A stretch of 53,288 nucleotides of DNA from assembly GCA_037074765.1 (NCBI GenBank), contig JBAMDO010000291.1:1-53288 (forward strand), in the 5' to 3' direction. Position numbers and translations under genes: made by a program. The notes beneath the pieces are model-generated. The model saw only the letters and a list, made by a program, of their open reading frames with translations. It was not told the DNA's origin and ran no database searches. Origin of the DNA: Mansonella perstans. Its lineage: Eukaryota; Nematoda; Chromadorea; Rhabditida; Onchocercidae. Positions 10,248 through 27,834 of the stretch are shown here, piece by piece. Numbering within the stretch: position 1 is the first letter of the stretch; every line of letters begins with the position of its first letter.

Positions 10248-13200
10248 GAAGAAAACGAAACCGTTCATCCCTGAAAATGCATGGTAGAAGACAAATCATT
10301 AATCTAATTAATACAAAAGATAGGAACAAAGGATAGTTCTTTCATCTTAAACTGTATAATAAGAAGCAAATTAATTTTATAAGTTCCAGGTTGTCCATTT
10401 TATAAAAAAGTTGCTAATTTTGCAATGATTTGATTTGTTAGCTCATTTGCTTGTTTTGATAATTTGAGGTGAAATCCTTATAATTAAATTAAAAAGGTTC
10501 ATGTCAAATAACTCATCCAATATCAATTGTAATTTTATAACTGGAATAAACATTTCCAGGAGAGTACTGAGTTTTGCATTACATTATCACTTTTAATCTT
10601 ATCTCTGCTGTACACTACGAGATCGGCGGCTCTTAATTTAAGTACCGCAAAAATTATTTCTTTCCGATCTTGTCATCAGATGGCATATTTCTATGAAATT
10701 GATAGATGTATTAGTCACCCGAAAACATGCAAACTCTAAAAATGTTTCGCATTTTAAAAAAATTACAATGCCAGTTGTTTTATCTTTCTATGTCTTCGGA
10801 TTTCGATTTCTTGACATAAAAATTGTTTGGTAGAGTGTTGTGTGCGACATTATTTCTTGCTCTTCATTTATCACATGCCCACAAAACTTTTGACATTGTT
10901 GTTCGTTCTCTTACACCCACTTGGCTTTCCTACTATATATATATTTGCCTCTCTTTACCATTTTTTTTTTTACTAACCTTGAAGGATCCCGAAAATTCCT
11001 CTTGGGAAATTTTTACTGTCAATGTCGCGAGTGAAAAGGAATGAAAAAAAAAGTCGCAAAAGATCAATCGTTAGGTTACAATAAAGTTTACAAAAATTGT
11101 CACAATTGGAAATTGAAATACGATCCAGGTTTGAAATGGAAGTTCAACGGTAACAAACTATGCTTGCAAAGTTTGCTGGAATATTCCAGTCATATTTCAG
11201 TTAGCAGAACACGAATATGATTTTGTATGACGGATAAATCAATCAGTTATTGGTTAAATTGTCAAAATGTTGAATTTTTCTTAACTTTAAACTACGACTG
11301 AATAATAAAGCCTGTCAACATAGTTTTTGAAAGTAATTTATACACACTTCTACATTCAAATAAAAACACAAAATATAAAATATGATGTTTGCTTGTCATA
11401 ATCGTTATTTGCTTCATTTCATAATTGCAATTCATACTTTGTTATTGCAAATTAATTGTTATTTATGTCCATCCGTCATTAATATCTACGACGTCAAAAT
11501 ATGTATCGTTGACAGTGGCACTTATATGAAATCAATCGGAGCGAAGTATCAGTAACTGTAACGCTAGTAGTACTCGAGAAAAAAGCGAAGTTACGCATTA
11601 AAGCTCTGGAAGGTAACGTTTCTCATTGAAGTAAGTATCGAAGTAAGTAACAAACACTATGAAAGAATCTGGAGGAAGGTATCAGTAGCTCTAGCACTGG
11701 TGATATCTTAACTGACTAATATATAATGTACTGTCATCCAATAGCAGCAAAGGATCACTGAAAACTGCTTGAAAAAAAAAATATTAATGCTGTGTATCAA
11801 TCAACAGTATCTATTTGATTGGTTCTTTCTCTTTTTTTATTTAAATTAATAAACCATTTTAAATAAGCTGGGGTTTTATAGTGTTAACTTTGTTAAGTTT
11901 GAAATTTTATGGTTTCAATTTTGCTAATTTTTTTTTCATTATGATATTTTGAGTGAACAAAAAATACTAGATGATATCATGTCATAAGATTAATTCATTT
12001 TTTCTCTTTCGAAAATTTGCATCCCTTTTTTAAAACTTTTAGCAATTGAGTAGATGATATAGTAATAATTTGGAAAAAGAATTAAAATTTTAATTATTTG
12101 GAAACAGAATTAAAATTTTCATTAGTTTATTTAAGATTATTTTGGTAACATGAACTTAGTACTGTAATTAAAAAAGAACAACATTGCTTCCTATCTTAAT
12201 TCAGGTCAGTGCTTTGTTATTTGCTTTTGTCAACATTTTTATGTCAAACAGATTGCTCATTCTGATAAAGCATAATTTCAACTTTTGGATTATTGATCAA
12301 TACAACGACATTTTTACAAAAGTTATATGTGATAAGTCAATAAAATGTTTATAACTAATGAAAGCGGTTATTTTGAAACTTTCAAAAAAAAAACGTGAAA
12401 CGTTAAAATGTAAAACATTTTTACTATCAAAGTAGTGAATGATATCTCGATCATCTTATCGCTTTATCCGTGCGAGTATTTTTTAATTGAATGCAGTTAG
12501 ATATTGAGTCTGGTACAGACTATGATATCTGATAGGTCACAAGTTACAAGTTGTACTCCTCTAGAATCATCAATTTCGATTATATTGTTTTTTTCTTTCT
12601 CATGATAAATATTTTATTGTTAATTCTATAACTGTGATGCTTATTTCTGCTTTCCATAACTTCGAATCTCGATTTTTGGCTAATTGTCGGTCTCCCGTGT
12701 TGTGTTGTCAGTTCAGTGGAATCATCAACAATGTTTACAACGAAAGGGATGAAAAAAATCGTGGTCATTGGCTTTTAATTTTCCTAATGCAAAATGTAAT
12801 CTCACTGAAAATTTCACCTAAATTCTCTTGAACAGCATAAATATTTCTCCTGTACTGTTCCATTTTTGATTTTTAAAGTTTATTTGATAATTCTTCTATG
12901 AGCTTTTCACGTTCGGTTGTACGAAAGGTGTTTTGTAAATTAAAATTCCATCCATTTTTCAATTCAAAAGTATTGGCTGGTTGAAAAGAGTTCAAAAGCA
13001 TTATGCATCATCTTGATACCAAGTTAAGCGAAACTTCTCAGATTGAGCAAAGAGCGAAATTTTATACATTTATGAAGCATTTGATTAAACAAGTTTAATA
13101 GCAGAAGTTTTAAAGTCCATGTTTAAATTATACTGTGATTCATCAAAAGATTCATGTCAATTTTCAAAAAATTTCAAAATTTTGAAATCACACAAAATAG

Positions 13201-15950
13201 CACAATACATTAATTGAAAAAACCTCTTTAACCTGAAGCAAATGTCAATTTTAAAAAACCAAAACCTTTTAAATAATAAAATGTTTTATTAAGATAAACT
13301 GTAAAAAGCCATGTATTAACACTATTAAAACTGGAAAATCTTTTAAATTTAACAAACCAGTACCTCCATAAGTGAAGTTCTTCATTGCATAAAATGACAT
13401 CCGCGCAAATTTATTTCAGTTTTATTACAAATTTATTTCATTTAATCAAATTCCAGTACTTTCATGTTTTTTTAATTTTCTATTTTTCCGGTGTTTTTGT
13501 TAAGATTGTGCCATGCTGATTAAAAAATGATGGAAGTAATATTTTATTTTGTATTTTCCCTAATCTTGGAATTTTTATCAAATAAGTCGAAATTTTAATC
13601 AAATAAGTACTCAAATCGACAATAGGTGAAACCTTAAACTGGACACGTTGAAAACAACGCCTTGGCAATATTGTGACGTAACTGTAAATACAGTATACAT
13701 AATTTACGCAGTGCTAGAGAAAATTACAGTTGTGACGTTTTGGAAATTACGGTTATAATGAATGAGCATTCAAAAAAAGGTAAACTATGGTTTTTTTGCA
13801 TAATTTTTTTTCTATTCAATAATATTGTTGGTTATAATTTTGATATAAATGAGGAAAAATGGAAAGGAGAGAGAGAGAGAGAGAGAGAAGGAGGAAAAGA
13901 ACACAGAAGTACGGGAATCAATTTTGGTATATTTTGTTTCAGAAGTGAAATGTCCTCCGAAATGGAAACGGAAAAGGAATGAGATTCCGGAAAAAAAGAA
14001 AATTTAGCATGGAAAAGTAGTCTTAATTAAATCAAAATTTTTGCATAATTCTGAAAAATCTTTAAAAGCAAAAATGAATGAAAACCAAAAAGTAAATTAA
14101 ACTGAAATTCTATACGTGCAAAAAAAAGATAAGCGAAAACGAAATTGAAATTAGTGATGAAAAAACTCACTTTTTTTTTAACAATAAACACCTGTATTGT
14201 TAATTTTCAGCCATTTAGACCAGTCTTTTTGATGCTTCCAAATATATTTTACTTTATCGAGGGACATGAAATTTTCGTTTTGTATTGTATCAGCCCAAAT
14301 ATTTCTCTCTTCGCACCTTTTGAATGTCCCCCCTCCCCAAAAAAAAAGAAAAAAAAAATTATTAATGAAAAAGAGTATTGCATAATGTTAATAAGCAAAC
14401 AAGAGATGGATGTTGAACGATTTTAGCTAAGCAATTCAAATGGATCAAAAAAAATATAAAATTTTTTGATTAAATGGCATATTCTCTTGAATTGACATTT
14501 AATAAGATAAATGAACAATAAGGCTTAAAAGTTTCTTGAAATTATTCGACTAACTTTACTGCAAAGTCTATGAATTAAAAAATTGGTATTTGTTGGATTT
14601 TATTGTACATAATTTGCTGTAATAATTAACTACCAATGAAATCATTTATTTGCTCTTTTATGCTCGAATCTTTTTTCATTTTGCATTACTTATGTCATTT
14701 TAAAAACTCACAAAGTATGCGAGAAGAATCACAAGAAAGTCTGAAAGACTATTTGAAACCAGCATGGTACATTTGCCAGTTGGATCTAAAAATAAAGCTA
14801 TTCAAGGATACAATCAGTTGAGATTTCGAGATACGAACAACAACATCACAGATCAGCCTCTAAAGTTTGCGCTTATCAAGAATGTGATATTTTCACATAG
14901 TATCCTGAGCTAACAAAAATTTTCATATTATCTCGAACTCAATATTTAACGGGCCCCATCTAAGAATGGGTTTGGAATTTCAACATTTTTGGGAAAGTGA
15001 TGCGTGTAGCGTGCATGCTTGATTTGATGAATTGAACGTGAGTGCGTGATTTGTTGGAGCGATTTGGGGTGAATGCATCTTCATGTATGTGTCACGTACG
15101 TGAAGATGATATATATCTGGTATGTGTCATTCGCTTAGCAAATGGATTAGACTATTCGGGTGCATAGGTCATTTGAAAGTTCCAAATTAATCAGTCAAAA
15201 TTTATGCAATCACTCGCATCTTTAAGAATTGAATTGGATGAAATTCTCGGATTTTCGTAGGATTTTTCTTGATGAATTTTTTGCGCTAAAAAGCAATGAA
15301 TGCATAAGTCAGTGCTAAATTTCAAGAATAAATCAGTCATTATTCATTCTGTACTCCTATCTTTAACTACCGTTAATTTTTTTCTCAATATTCACCTATA
15401 ATTTTTCACTAAATGGTGCTCTATTCTGGCTAGATATATGCTAATATTATTTGATTTTCGTCTTAAAAATATTTCTGTTTCTTTCATTTATTTCACTTTT
15501 TTTTTTTTTTTTTAATGCTCATACGTTTCTTTTCTGTGAATGATCGTATATACTGGTTACCTTGGATAAAAAATTTCTGATTAACTGTTCAAGTTGTGTA
15601 TTATCACAAACATTGATTTTTAAGAAATGAATTGGCCTAGTTTCTGTAGGCATAGGCAGTCAGGAGGAAAATAAATAATTGGCGTGATCTGTATCTTTCC
15701 GATTCGCAATCCTTCAAATTGTTTGCTGCGTGTGAGTTCTTAAATATCGTGGGCTGAGTTGTATTTTCTAATTCTTGTGCATTTGTTGCACTAGATTACC
15801 ACTAACTAAAGATCCATAGGCTGGTCGCGGAAAATTGGCTTTGGGTTAAGTATTGCTGTTTGAGAAATATCGTCAACCTCATTATAATTGCTACATACAT
15901 TATGCAAGTGTTGTTATATCGTGTTTGTTACATTTGACCACGTTAAGTTG
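9961..15950. other. About 6 kb with no recognised gene
   Basis: No exon, miRNA or tRNA could be supported. Contents are AT-rich sequence with poly-T/poly-A runs (10216-10240, 15500-15512), a GA-rich run near 13868-13890, and a short perfect-looking inverted repeat at 15076-15108. From about 14,990 to 15,950 the composition is more balanced, consistent with promoter or 5' sequence of the helicase gene that follows. Downstream parts of the let-7 primary transcript may also lie at the left end. Confidence 0.5.
15076..15108. repeat. 12-bp inverted repeat upstream of the helicase gene
   Basis: CATCTTCATGTA (15076-15087) and TACGTGAAGATG (15097-15108) form a 12-bp stem with one T/C difference (a G-U pair as RNA) around a 9-base loop. 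The stem does not extend outward, so it is too short for a miRNA precursor. Confidence 0.6.
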
Positions 15951-15960
15951 TTCTTTTTAG
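15951..15960 (+). promoter_or_regulatory. Candidate 5' (trans-)splice acceptor of the helicase gene
   Basis: TTCTTTTTAG ends at 15960, leaving a 50-base leader before the ATG at 16011. This is a strong nematode acceptor, either for SL addition or for a 5'-UTR intron. Confidence 0.5.
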
Positions 15961-16010
15961 GTTTTGCCCCTGATTTGCTGTCGCTTTGAAGACCGGACGA
16001 GACAACAGTG

Positions 16011-20985
<4,975 letters not shown>

Positions 20986-21673
20986 GGGGTTTCTATTCGA
21001 TCTTAAATGTGTCCTTTTCCGCATGTTCAGAAACCATGATAATATTCCTGAGATTCATTGATCAGACTTTACACGACCTTGGGAGGAAATTTTGAGGAGA
21101 CATGTGTTATTTAAGAGTCACAAGACAGTCAATTTCGAGAATGGTTTTTGCAAAATGTTTTTTTCTTTATTTAGTAAGTTATGTGAGTTGTTTCTTTTTG
21201 TGTCTATATATACATGTATTTGTTCAATCTCGCTTTTTTTTGTAATACTGAGTCGTTAATGATCTTTGGATTTACTCCTGTCGAATTTTGCTGAAACTGT
21301 TTTAATGGATCGCTTCATATTGTCTGTCCTCATCTTTCTATGGTTGTAATGGTCGCTGGTGCATAAGTCTTGCTATAATAACGTAGCCGCTGATATAAAG
21401 CCACAAAATTTGTTGTGCTTTTTTTCTTCGCCAAAATTATATCAAAAACAAGTTTGCATGAATATAGCAGAAGGATTTTTAGATTGTAAGGGTGGGGGAC
21501 TACCAAGTAACAGCAATAATCAGCACTTTTTTTAAAGTTAGGAGGCGTGCCGCTTCCGAATGGAGTTAAGGCCAAATCCAATTTGGCATCTTGTAAAGCC
21601 GAATATAAAACTTGCATTGCAAATACTGTTGAAATAAAAATTTTTTCTATTTTTTAAATACATGGCAACAATA
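20986..21673. other. Shared 3' region of two convergent genes
   Basis: The helicase stop is at 20985 and the uL2m stop at 21674 on the other strand. A plus-strand AATAAA lies at 21633-21638, and a minus-strand AATAAA (plus TTTATT) lies near 21176-21181, so the two 3' UTRs could overlap by several hundred bases. The minus-strand open frame at 21330-21617 resembles no family I know. Confidence 0.5.
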
Positions 21674-23538
21674 TCAATCCGGATATTCACGGTAATTGAA
21701 GCCGGCATGAGCCATTTCTGGCATACGGTGTATGCCGGTGAGTCCGCTTTGCTGTTCCTTGGTGAGGGTGAATGACACCAGTTCTGGTGGTGGTCTCTCC
21801 GGTGTCAACCTGAAATTATGATCGTATATTAGTGAGATGAAGCTGGGAGGTACTTGACTGGGATAACAGCAGAAAACCAGAGAAACTGGAAGGGTCATTA
21901 GGCTGACAGTATTCCTATTTCAGGTCCACTTATATCGACGATAAGTCCATATTTATGGTCACTGGTTCCATTTGTTGCACAAGCCTATTCATAATTAGAA
22001 GTGGAGTAAGCAAAAGTCCTTTACGTTCTCGGTGGCGGTAATCTTCGTATTTTCCGGCCCAGATAACCGTCTTTTTTTTGGAACAAACCACTGGCCATCT
22101 TGTAGCCAAAGCGTCGATGCATTTGTGCTGAGCCGAAAATCTTGTCGTGAAATTCTGCATGTGACAATCTGCCAACTGTAGCCATGCATTCCTTTGACAG
22201 AACAAATTCGTGTTTGTGAGGCAGCTAAAAAATAGTTTTATTGGTTAAACATTTCACTAGATAACACCAAAATATCATTTTTGAATTTCTCTTGCCAAGT
22301 CATAACATCCTGTATTATCAGAGTAAATTATCAATTTGAAACTTTTACATTCCATCCCAAACATTGAGTTTAAGTTTAGTTAAAACTTTATAATCTTTAA
22401 ATTTAAAAGAACCTACCCTGATAACAACAAAATCGCCTTGATGTCTGATAATTTCAGCACATGTGCCAGCAGTAACAATAAAGACGTCATCATCCGTTGA
22501 AGGGTATTTCCGTTCATTTGGGTATTTTTCCACTGAATTAACTAGTGAACCACACGCCAACGCTCCTAACGGATATGCGTTTCCCTCTATTCCTATAAAA
22601 TTATTGAAATTACAGTAGCTTTACAAATTTATCCAGCTGATAACTTTGATTATTTTGAAAAAATCATCCAACCTTCCTGAGGACTTTCAGGTATGTAACA
22701 TGTCGTACTGATGATTTGTCCAGCCTTCATATTCTCCGTTGCTAATATCCATCGTTTACCTTCCCAACCAGCAACAAGTGCAATAAAAGATGTCCTGTTT
22801 GGATCTCGTCGTACTTCAATAACCTCAAAAACGATAGGACTGCTTTGATTAATACTCTACATATAACTAGATTTAAACTGGTGGTATATACTAACCATTT
22901 CTAATATTTCATCTCACCTCTGCACGTTAAAATTTCCCTTCTTACTACTAAATCAACACTTAAAATTTTAGCAAAAACTAACACTGGAAAAATGTCAAAA
23001 CTTGCAAATGTTAAATGAGATAATTTCTGCGAAGCCACCGATAATATAAAGAATGCCTCGAAAAAGTCGTTACCCGTTCATCATAAGTGGCATTAGGCTC
23101 TTTCGGACCACGTCGATGAAAATCGATCATGAAATAGTCGAATTTGACGCCGCCACCAATATGCTGATTGACTTTTCGACCTACCAGAAAAAATTTCTCG
23201 AATTTGACAAGTAAAATCGACAGTTACTTTATACAAAACTTTAACGCAGTGACCTGACACCTTCAGGTAAGCTTTGGACTGCGATAGATGACAACATATG
23301 TAGAGCCTCTAGAAGCCAAAGTCGAACCTGTTTTTGGATCACGTCCGCCAAGGCGATGCAAAACTAAAGGTTCATGCGTGTATTTTTCATTTGTCTGCCT
23401 TTTTAAGTCTTCCATATCCCAAAGATATCTCGGTAGAGGCTTTGTTCCACGAGCAGGCATTAAACGCTTCGCTAACATGCACAAAACATGCGGTGATAGG
23501 TGAACGCAACATAATGCGTTTCTCAAACCAGTTTCCAT
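21674..23538 (-). CDS. mrpl-2: Mitochondrial large-subunit ribosomal protein uL2m (MRPL2)
   Basis: Six exons, 1014 bases, 337 residues, read right to left: 23538-23328, 23180-23074, 22856-22673, 22592-22417, 22224-22025, 21809-21674. uL2m sits near the peptidyl-transferase centre of the mitochondrial ribosome. Support: LHRLGGRDPKTGRKV then IGGGVKFDYFMIDFHRRGP, VIEVRRDPNRTSFIALVAG, KRWILATENMKAG, YPLGALACGSLVNSVE, TAGTCAEIIR, ECMATVGRLSHAEF and GYLGRKIRRLPPPRT, all in the order of human MRPL2. The first 60 or so residues are basic and cysteine-rich, as expected of a mitochondrial leader, although an earlier ATG (23580) precedes the acceptor. I chose the ATG at 23538 because a TTTCAG acceptor ends 15 bases before it. 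The C-terminal extension after RLPPPRT is longer than I recall for vertebrates. Confidence 0.93.
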
Positions 23539-23553
23539 TTTAAATTGAGGTTT

Positions 23554-23559
23554 CTGAAA
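23554..23559 (-). promoter_or_regulatory. Candidate spliced-leader acceptor of mrpl-2
   Basis: On the minus strand TTTCAG ends at 23554, leaving a 15-base leader before the ATG at 23538. Such a short leader is typical of SL trans-spliced nematode mRNAs. The alternative is a cis intron with an upstream coding exon. Confidence 0.55.
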
Positions 23560-24462
23560 TATCAACATAGCAGTAGACATGAACCAAACAACTTGTTAAT
23601 TATGTCCAGTACAAAAAAAGAGAAATTATGTAGTCCGTGAATTAACACCTTTCGACATCATATGATTCGATGTCTTAAGCAGAAGTGATAAATTTTTACA
23701 AAACACTTTTTTTTTTCCAAATATGTCATACTGTCACAATAAAAATCAAAATTAATAAAACAAGGAATGAATTACACTGAAAATTTTTACACTTCCAGGC
23801 CAATCTCACTAATATTTCATTACTCTAGAAGAAACTGAACCACCTATCATAATTAAGTTACACGCGGCAAAGATTAAGAAGGCTGTATTTAACTAACACC
23901 GTTATATAAAGCAAAAAAAAAAAAAATGTTTTCAGCAAACCTATTCACAGATAATACATTGAAAATACGAAGAGCTTAAAACCTAATAGTCTTCCTAATA
24001 AACGCATTAGCTATACCATGAATGCCTCATTTTTTAATTCAAAATCTGTCCCAGAAATATTGCATCATTGAATTAGTCATATGACATCTTCCAGATAGTG
24101 AAATCATTATACAACAGTAAATAGCATAAATGTTTCATTGAAAAACTTCAAAATGAAAAAAATGCACTTGCTATCACGACCAACATTTGATTACCATTTT
24201 CAGTAAAACACACAAGAAAACACGGAAAAATAGAAAAAAAAATCTTTTTCATATAGAATTCTCTTGAATATTTCCAACTGCTTTAATGAAGCTAATCCAT
24301 AAGAATTTCAACTAATTTTCAATTTCATAATCTGTATCCCCAACAACACATACGTTGTCTCTTCTTCCTAATCTTTCACTAGGAATGAAACTAGTGATAA
24401 CTAAGTAAAACACCGCTGATCATTGCTGAAAACACTAAGCATCATTGCAAATTCAATAACTT
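23560..24462. other. Spacer between mrpl-2 and mon1
   Basis: AT-rich DNA with no recognised exon. It should hold the 3' UTR of the MON1 gene and, if the genes are separate, the mrpl-2 promoter. The distance (about 0.9 kb) is longer than a classical C. elegans operon spacer. Confidence 0.5.
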
Positions 24463-27400
24463 TTAGAAATGCACAGATGAAGTAGTAAAGAATTTCGATT
24501 CTTCTTTTTTGAGCATTTTCAAAAGACGATCAACATGTGCACTTGCTGATGTGCGTGTCACAAATGGGCTTAGTACGCAGTGTAATTCGTAATTCGAGGT
24601 AACCTGGAAGAACTTCCCTTTATAAACGTAGAATCACAACAATATCCCAGAGAAACTGTAACAGAAATCAGTATTCCAAATATTACATTCAATTCTTCGC
24701 AAGGCTTTGCTCAAGGCAACCATTCTTAGTAGGCAACTAAACAATGACTAGGAATGAACTGCAGTGTTTGGAATGGTTAAACTGTTGTAATATTATCGTA
24801 ATTCTCTTCCCATGCTATCCTGATTCCTTTAAACATAATGTATATAAAATTTCAAATCTTTTCTTTTTATATCATCATTACATTTAATCTTATTGAGTCC
24901 AGTTTAACTCACCATCAGTTTTCATAAAGTAGACTTTCGATATCAATCTACTCTCATCAAATGAAAATGAAATAATGTGCTAGATTAAAACCAAACAAAT
25001 GAAAATACAAGCTTACATTCGATAGTAAACAACATTCCGGCCTTGTGATAAATATGTGCCTCAGACTAGGTGTTCTCACCGAATAGCCAAACATTTTTTT
25101 ATAATATTCTTGCAGCTTCCAGCGTTCATTTTTACTGATAAATGGCAACGAATACTGTGAGCAACATATTTGGCTTGAGCATCGATTCTTGTAAGTGAAA
25201 TGCCATAAATCCGACGGAACATCCTTTAAACATCTTGCATTTCTTTGAAGAAGTTTAAAACTTCATTAGTATGTCGAATAGAAAGTTACCTTAGTTTTTT
25301 TTTGTTCGCGATATTATATCTTCATGCAATACTATATGAGTATTTAAACATAGAATAGAATTGACAAGGAATCAGAAAGCAAACTAAAATATAATTTCAA
25401 AGCATTCAAAGAAATGAATATTTTTCTACATGTTAGTCAATCAATGGGCAATCTTGCCCACCCACAAATTAGTTTCGTTCAGAACATCCATGTGCAATCT
25501 AACTTCAGACAAAATTTTAGGAAATTGTTGCATTGAATGTCACACAGTCTTGATGATGTTTGTTTATGAACTATTAATTAAACTTCTTTTATTATTTTAT
25601 GATGAATCTATCGCATACATAACGGGAATCAAATACCGTTTGAATATCGAAAGAGGAAGGATTGTCCACGGCATTCTTTAATGAAGCACATAACTTCGGC
25701 GAACGTAATCTAGTAATAATCGTTTCTTTCACACTGCGAAGTGTCTCAAATGCACCACGTTCCAGAGACAACAACAGGAGACATGCGCTACTGTTCTCCC
25801 AGATAAAAGAAACATAAGCGTAAAGGAACCCCCTAAATTGTTTACATTATAAATCACAAAGTTTCATTTAAAAGATAAGTACGACTTTAATTAACATTGC
25901 AATTGCCTTCCAGCATAATTTCAAACTTTGCAGGTCAAAGATGTTAATTCAGAAATGAATCTTACTTATATATCAGTTAATAAATAAAAAGTGAATGATC
26001 AAGAAAAGTAGTTCAGCATATATTACAGAATCCTAATACCATCCGAAAACAAATATAATTTGTTATACAACACGAGAATGAGACTTCACTCTTCACTTCA
26101 ATTACGTCGATGTTTAAAATGCATCAGCTCTCGCAAATGGCTGGCTGCTCACTTCTAGCATAACAAATAAGAAAAATGTGGAATAAATTGTCTCACGAAA
26201 AAAAAGCGATTTGTGCATGGAAAAAACATACGTAGCATTAAACTGTGGCAAGCATATAGGTACCCAATTGTCGGCGTTCTTCAATGACGGGTTGCAATCA
26301 ATAAGATTAATAAGAAGATGTAAATCGCACGGATTTAATGCAATACCCTTCATTCGAACCACAGTGATAAGTTGTCGATTAGCAATAACCAATCCATATA
26401 CAACATTTTCGACCTAAAATGAGATTATTAAAAGCAAAACAAAAGTAAAGAACATTCAGCTACAGTAACAGCTGCAATAAATCAAATAATAAAGACGGAA
26501 CGAATCTTCCAATACAGAAGAAAAATTGAAGTCAAATCTAAACAACTTAACTTTGCACCATTGACTGCTGATACAATTGCACTTGTGAATTGTTCCCGAT
26601 CAGTAAAAGCCATAGGAAATATGCGAATTGAACGCATGAAGAATGCTATGTCATTCCTGTAACCGTATACTATAGCATTTAAATGTCGATCTGTACCTGA
26701 AAAGATATTTTTCACGAACATAACAGATAAAAGAAATTTCGACATTAAGAAAAGTATGAAAGTAAAGTAGCAATGCTAATTTCTACCTAACATTCCATTA
26801 ATCTGCTCCATATTTTCATATTACACGATTTCCACTATGTATGATGAGAAAAACTATTTCGAAAAGAAAAGTCCGTAAACGGGTCGAAAACACATACCTT
26901 TGAGCATAAATCGCAAATCGAAATTAGATCCTTTAGTTTGAAAAATTGAAACTAACTGATCACGACAAATTATTGAAAGCACCTGAAAAGTAAAACTTTC
27001 GGTTTCGCAAAAATGCTTTAATTACATACTTACATAAAAGAAGGAAGTAAATATTTCCATGCTTTCTTTCCCACCGTGCAATCCTTTCGACAGTACCCCA
27101 AACTAGATAATTAGAAAGCTGGATATTATAGAATTTCAATCTGTAAATGAACATAAATTATAAAATAAACCATTCTAAGAGCACTCCTCAAACTGTTTGA
27201 ATTTGTAGAGAAAAGGTCACCTGTTTGTAAACAAGATCCACCTGAGCATCCAGCTGAAACCCGTCACGTGAAACAATACATAAAATAAGGGGACTACGAT
27301 ATGAAAATGATATCTGCATATGAGCTGAACGAATTCGTTTAAGACTGTCATTCCATGATGTAACAACCATAACGAATGTTTGAATGAGTGCAATAAGTGA

Positions 27401-27834
27401 GCATAATTGCTCTTCATGCCCACAGGATGCAAAGATCGGTTTGCCAACTTCCGATAATACAAATACCTTAATACAGAGATATAATGATATAAGGAAATCA
27501 AGGAATAAATTGTATTTTGGAAGAGTGAAAGGAATATTTCGAGTAGTACCGTGAATTCACGACGTGATAATTCATCAAGTAAAGCTTCATCGTCACACCT
27601 CTTTTCCTCATACATTCCATTATCAGCTATTTGTAATCCCTGAAAAACTATTCCCTGCAGTAAAAGCATAAATGATCTAGGGAATATGAATCAAAATCAA
27701 ATAACTATATAAAATCAGTGGAAAACAAACTGTTGCAGTCTTGTCGAGGTTAACATCAAATTCCTTGCTTGTTTCAAATATATTTGTGCCACCAGGCACT
27801 GTCGATGCCAATTCCGATTCGGAATCCAGTTTCA
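24463..27834 (-). CDS. sand-1: MON1 / SAND-1, subunit of the Rab7 exchange factor
   Basis: MON1 with CCZ1 converts early to late endosomes by exchanging Rab5 for Rab7. Exons, right to left: 27834-27731, 27639-27550, 27466-27221, 26982-26898, 26696-26557, 26413-26232, 25832-25637, 25223-25017, 24603-24463; about 462 residues. Diagnostic stretches are VFVLSEVGKPIFASCGHEE (longin 1), SYRSPLILCIVSRDGF, VYGLVIANRQLITVVRMKG, LHLLINLID followed by WVPICLPQFNATGFLYAYV, and RWKLQEYYKKMFG with LRHIFITRPECCLL near the end. Two weak points. No in-frame ATG is visible: the frame upstream of 27834 runs into a stop at about 27872, so one or more 5' exons lie further right. The exon ending near 26557 needs a GC donor (or loses NG) to keep phase. 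Family members are 500-650 residues, so about 60-150 are missing. Confidence 0.88.

Noticed and set aside
10823..11044. 73-codon plus-strand frame with a hydrophobic start
   Set aside because: No recognisable family, no convincing splice partners, AT-rich surroundings; likely chance.
21330..21617. Minus-strand 95-codon frame
   Set aside because: Sits in the 3' UTR of the helicase, no family similarity, no link in phase to uL2m.
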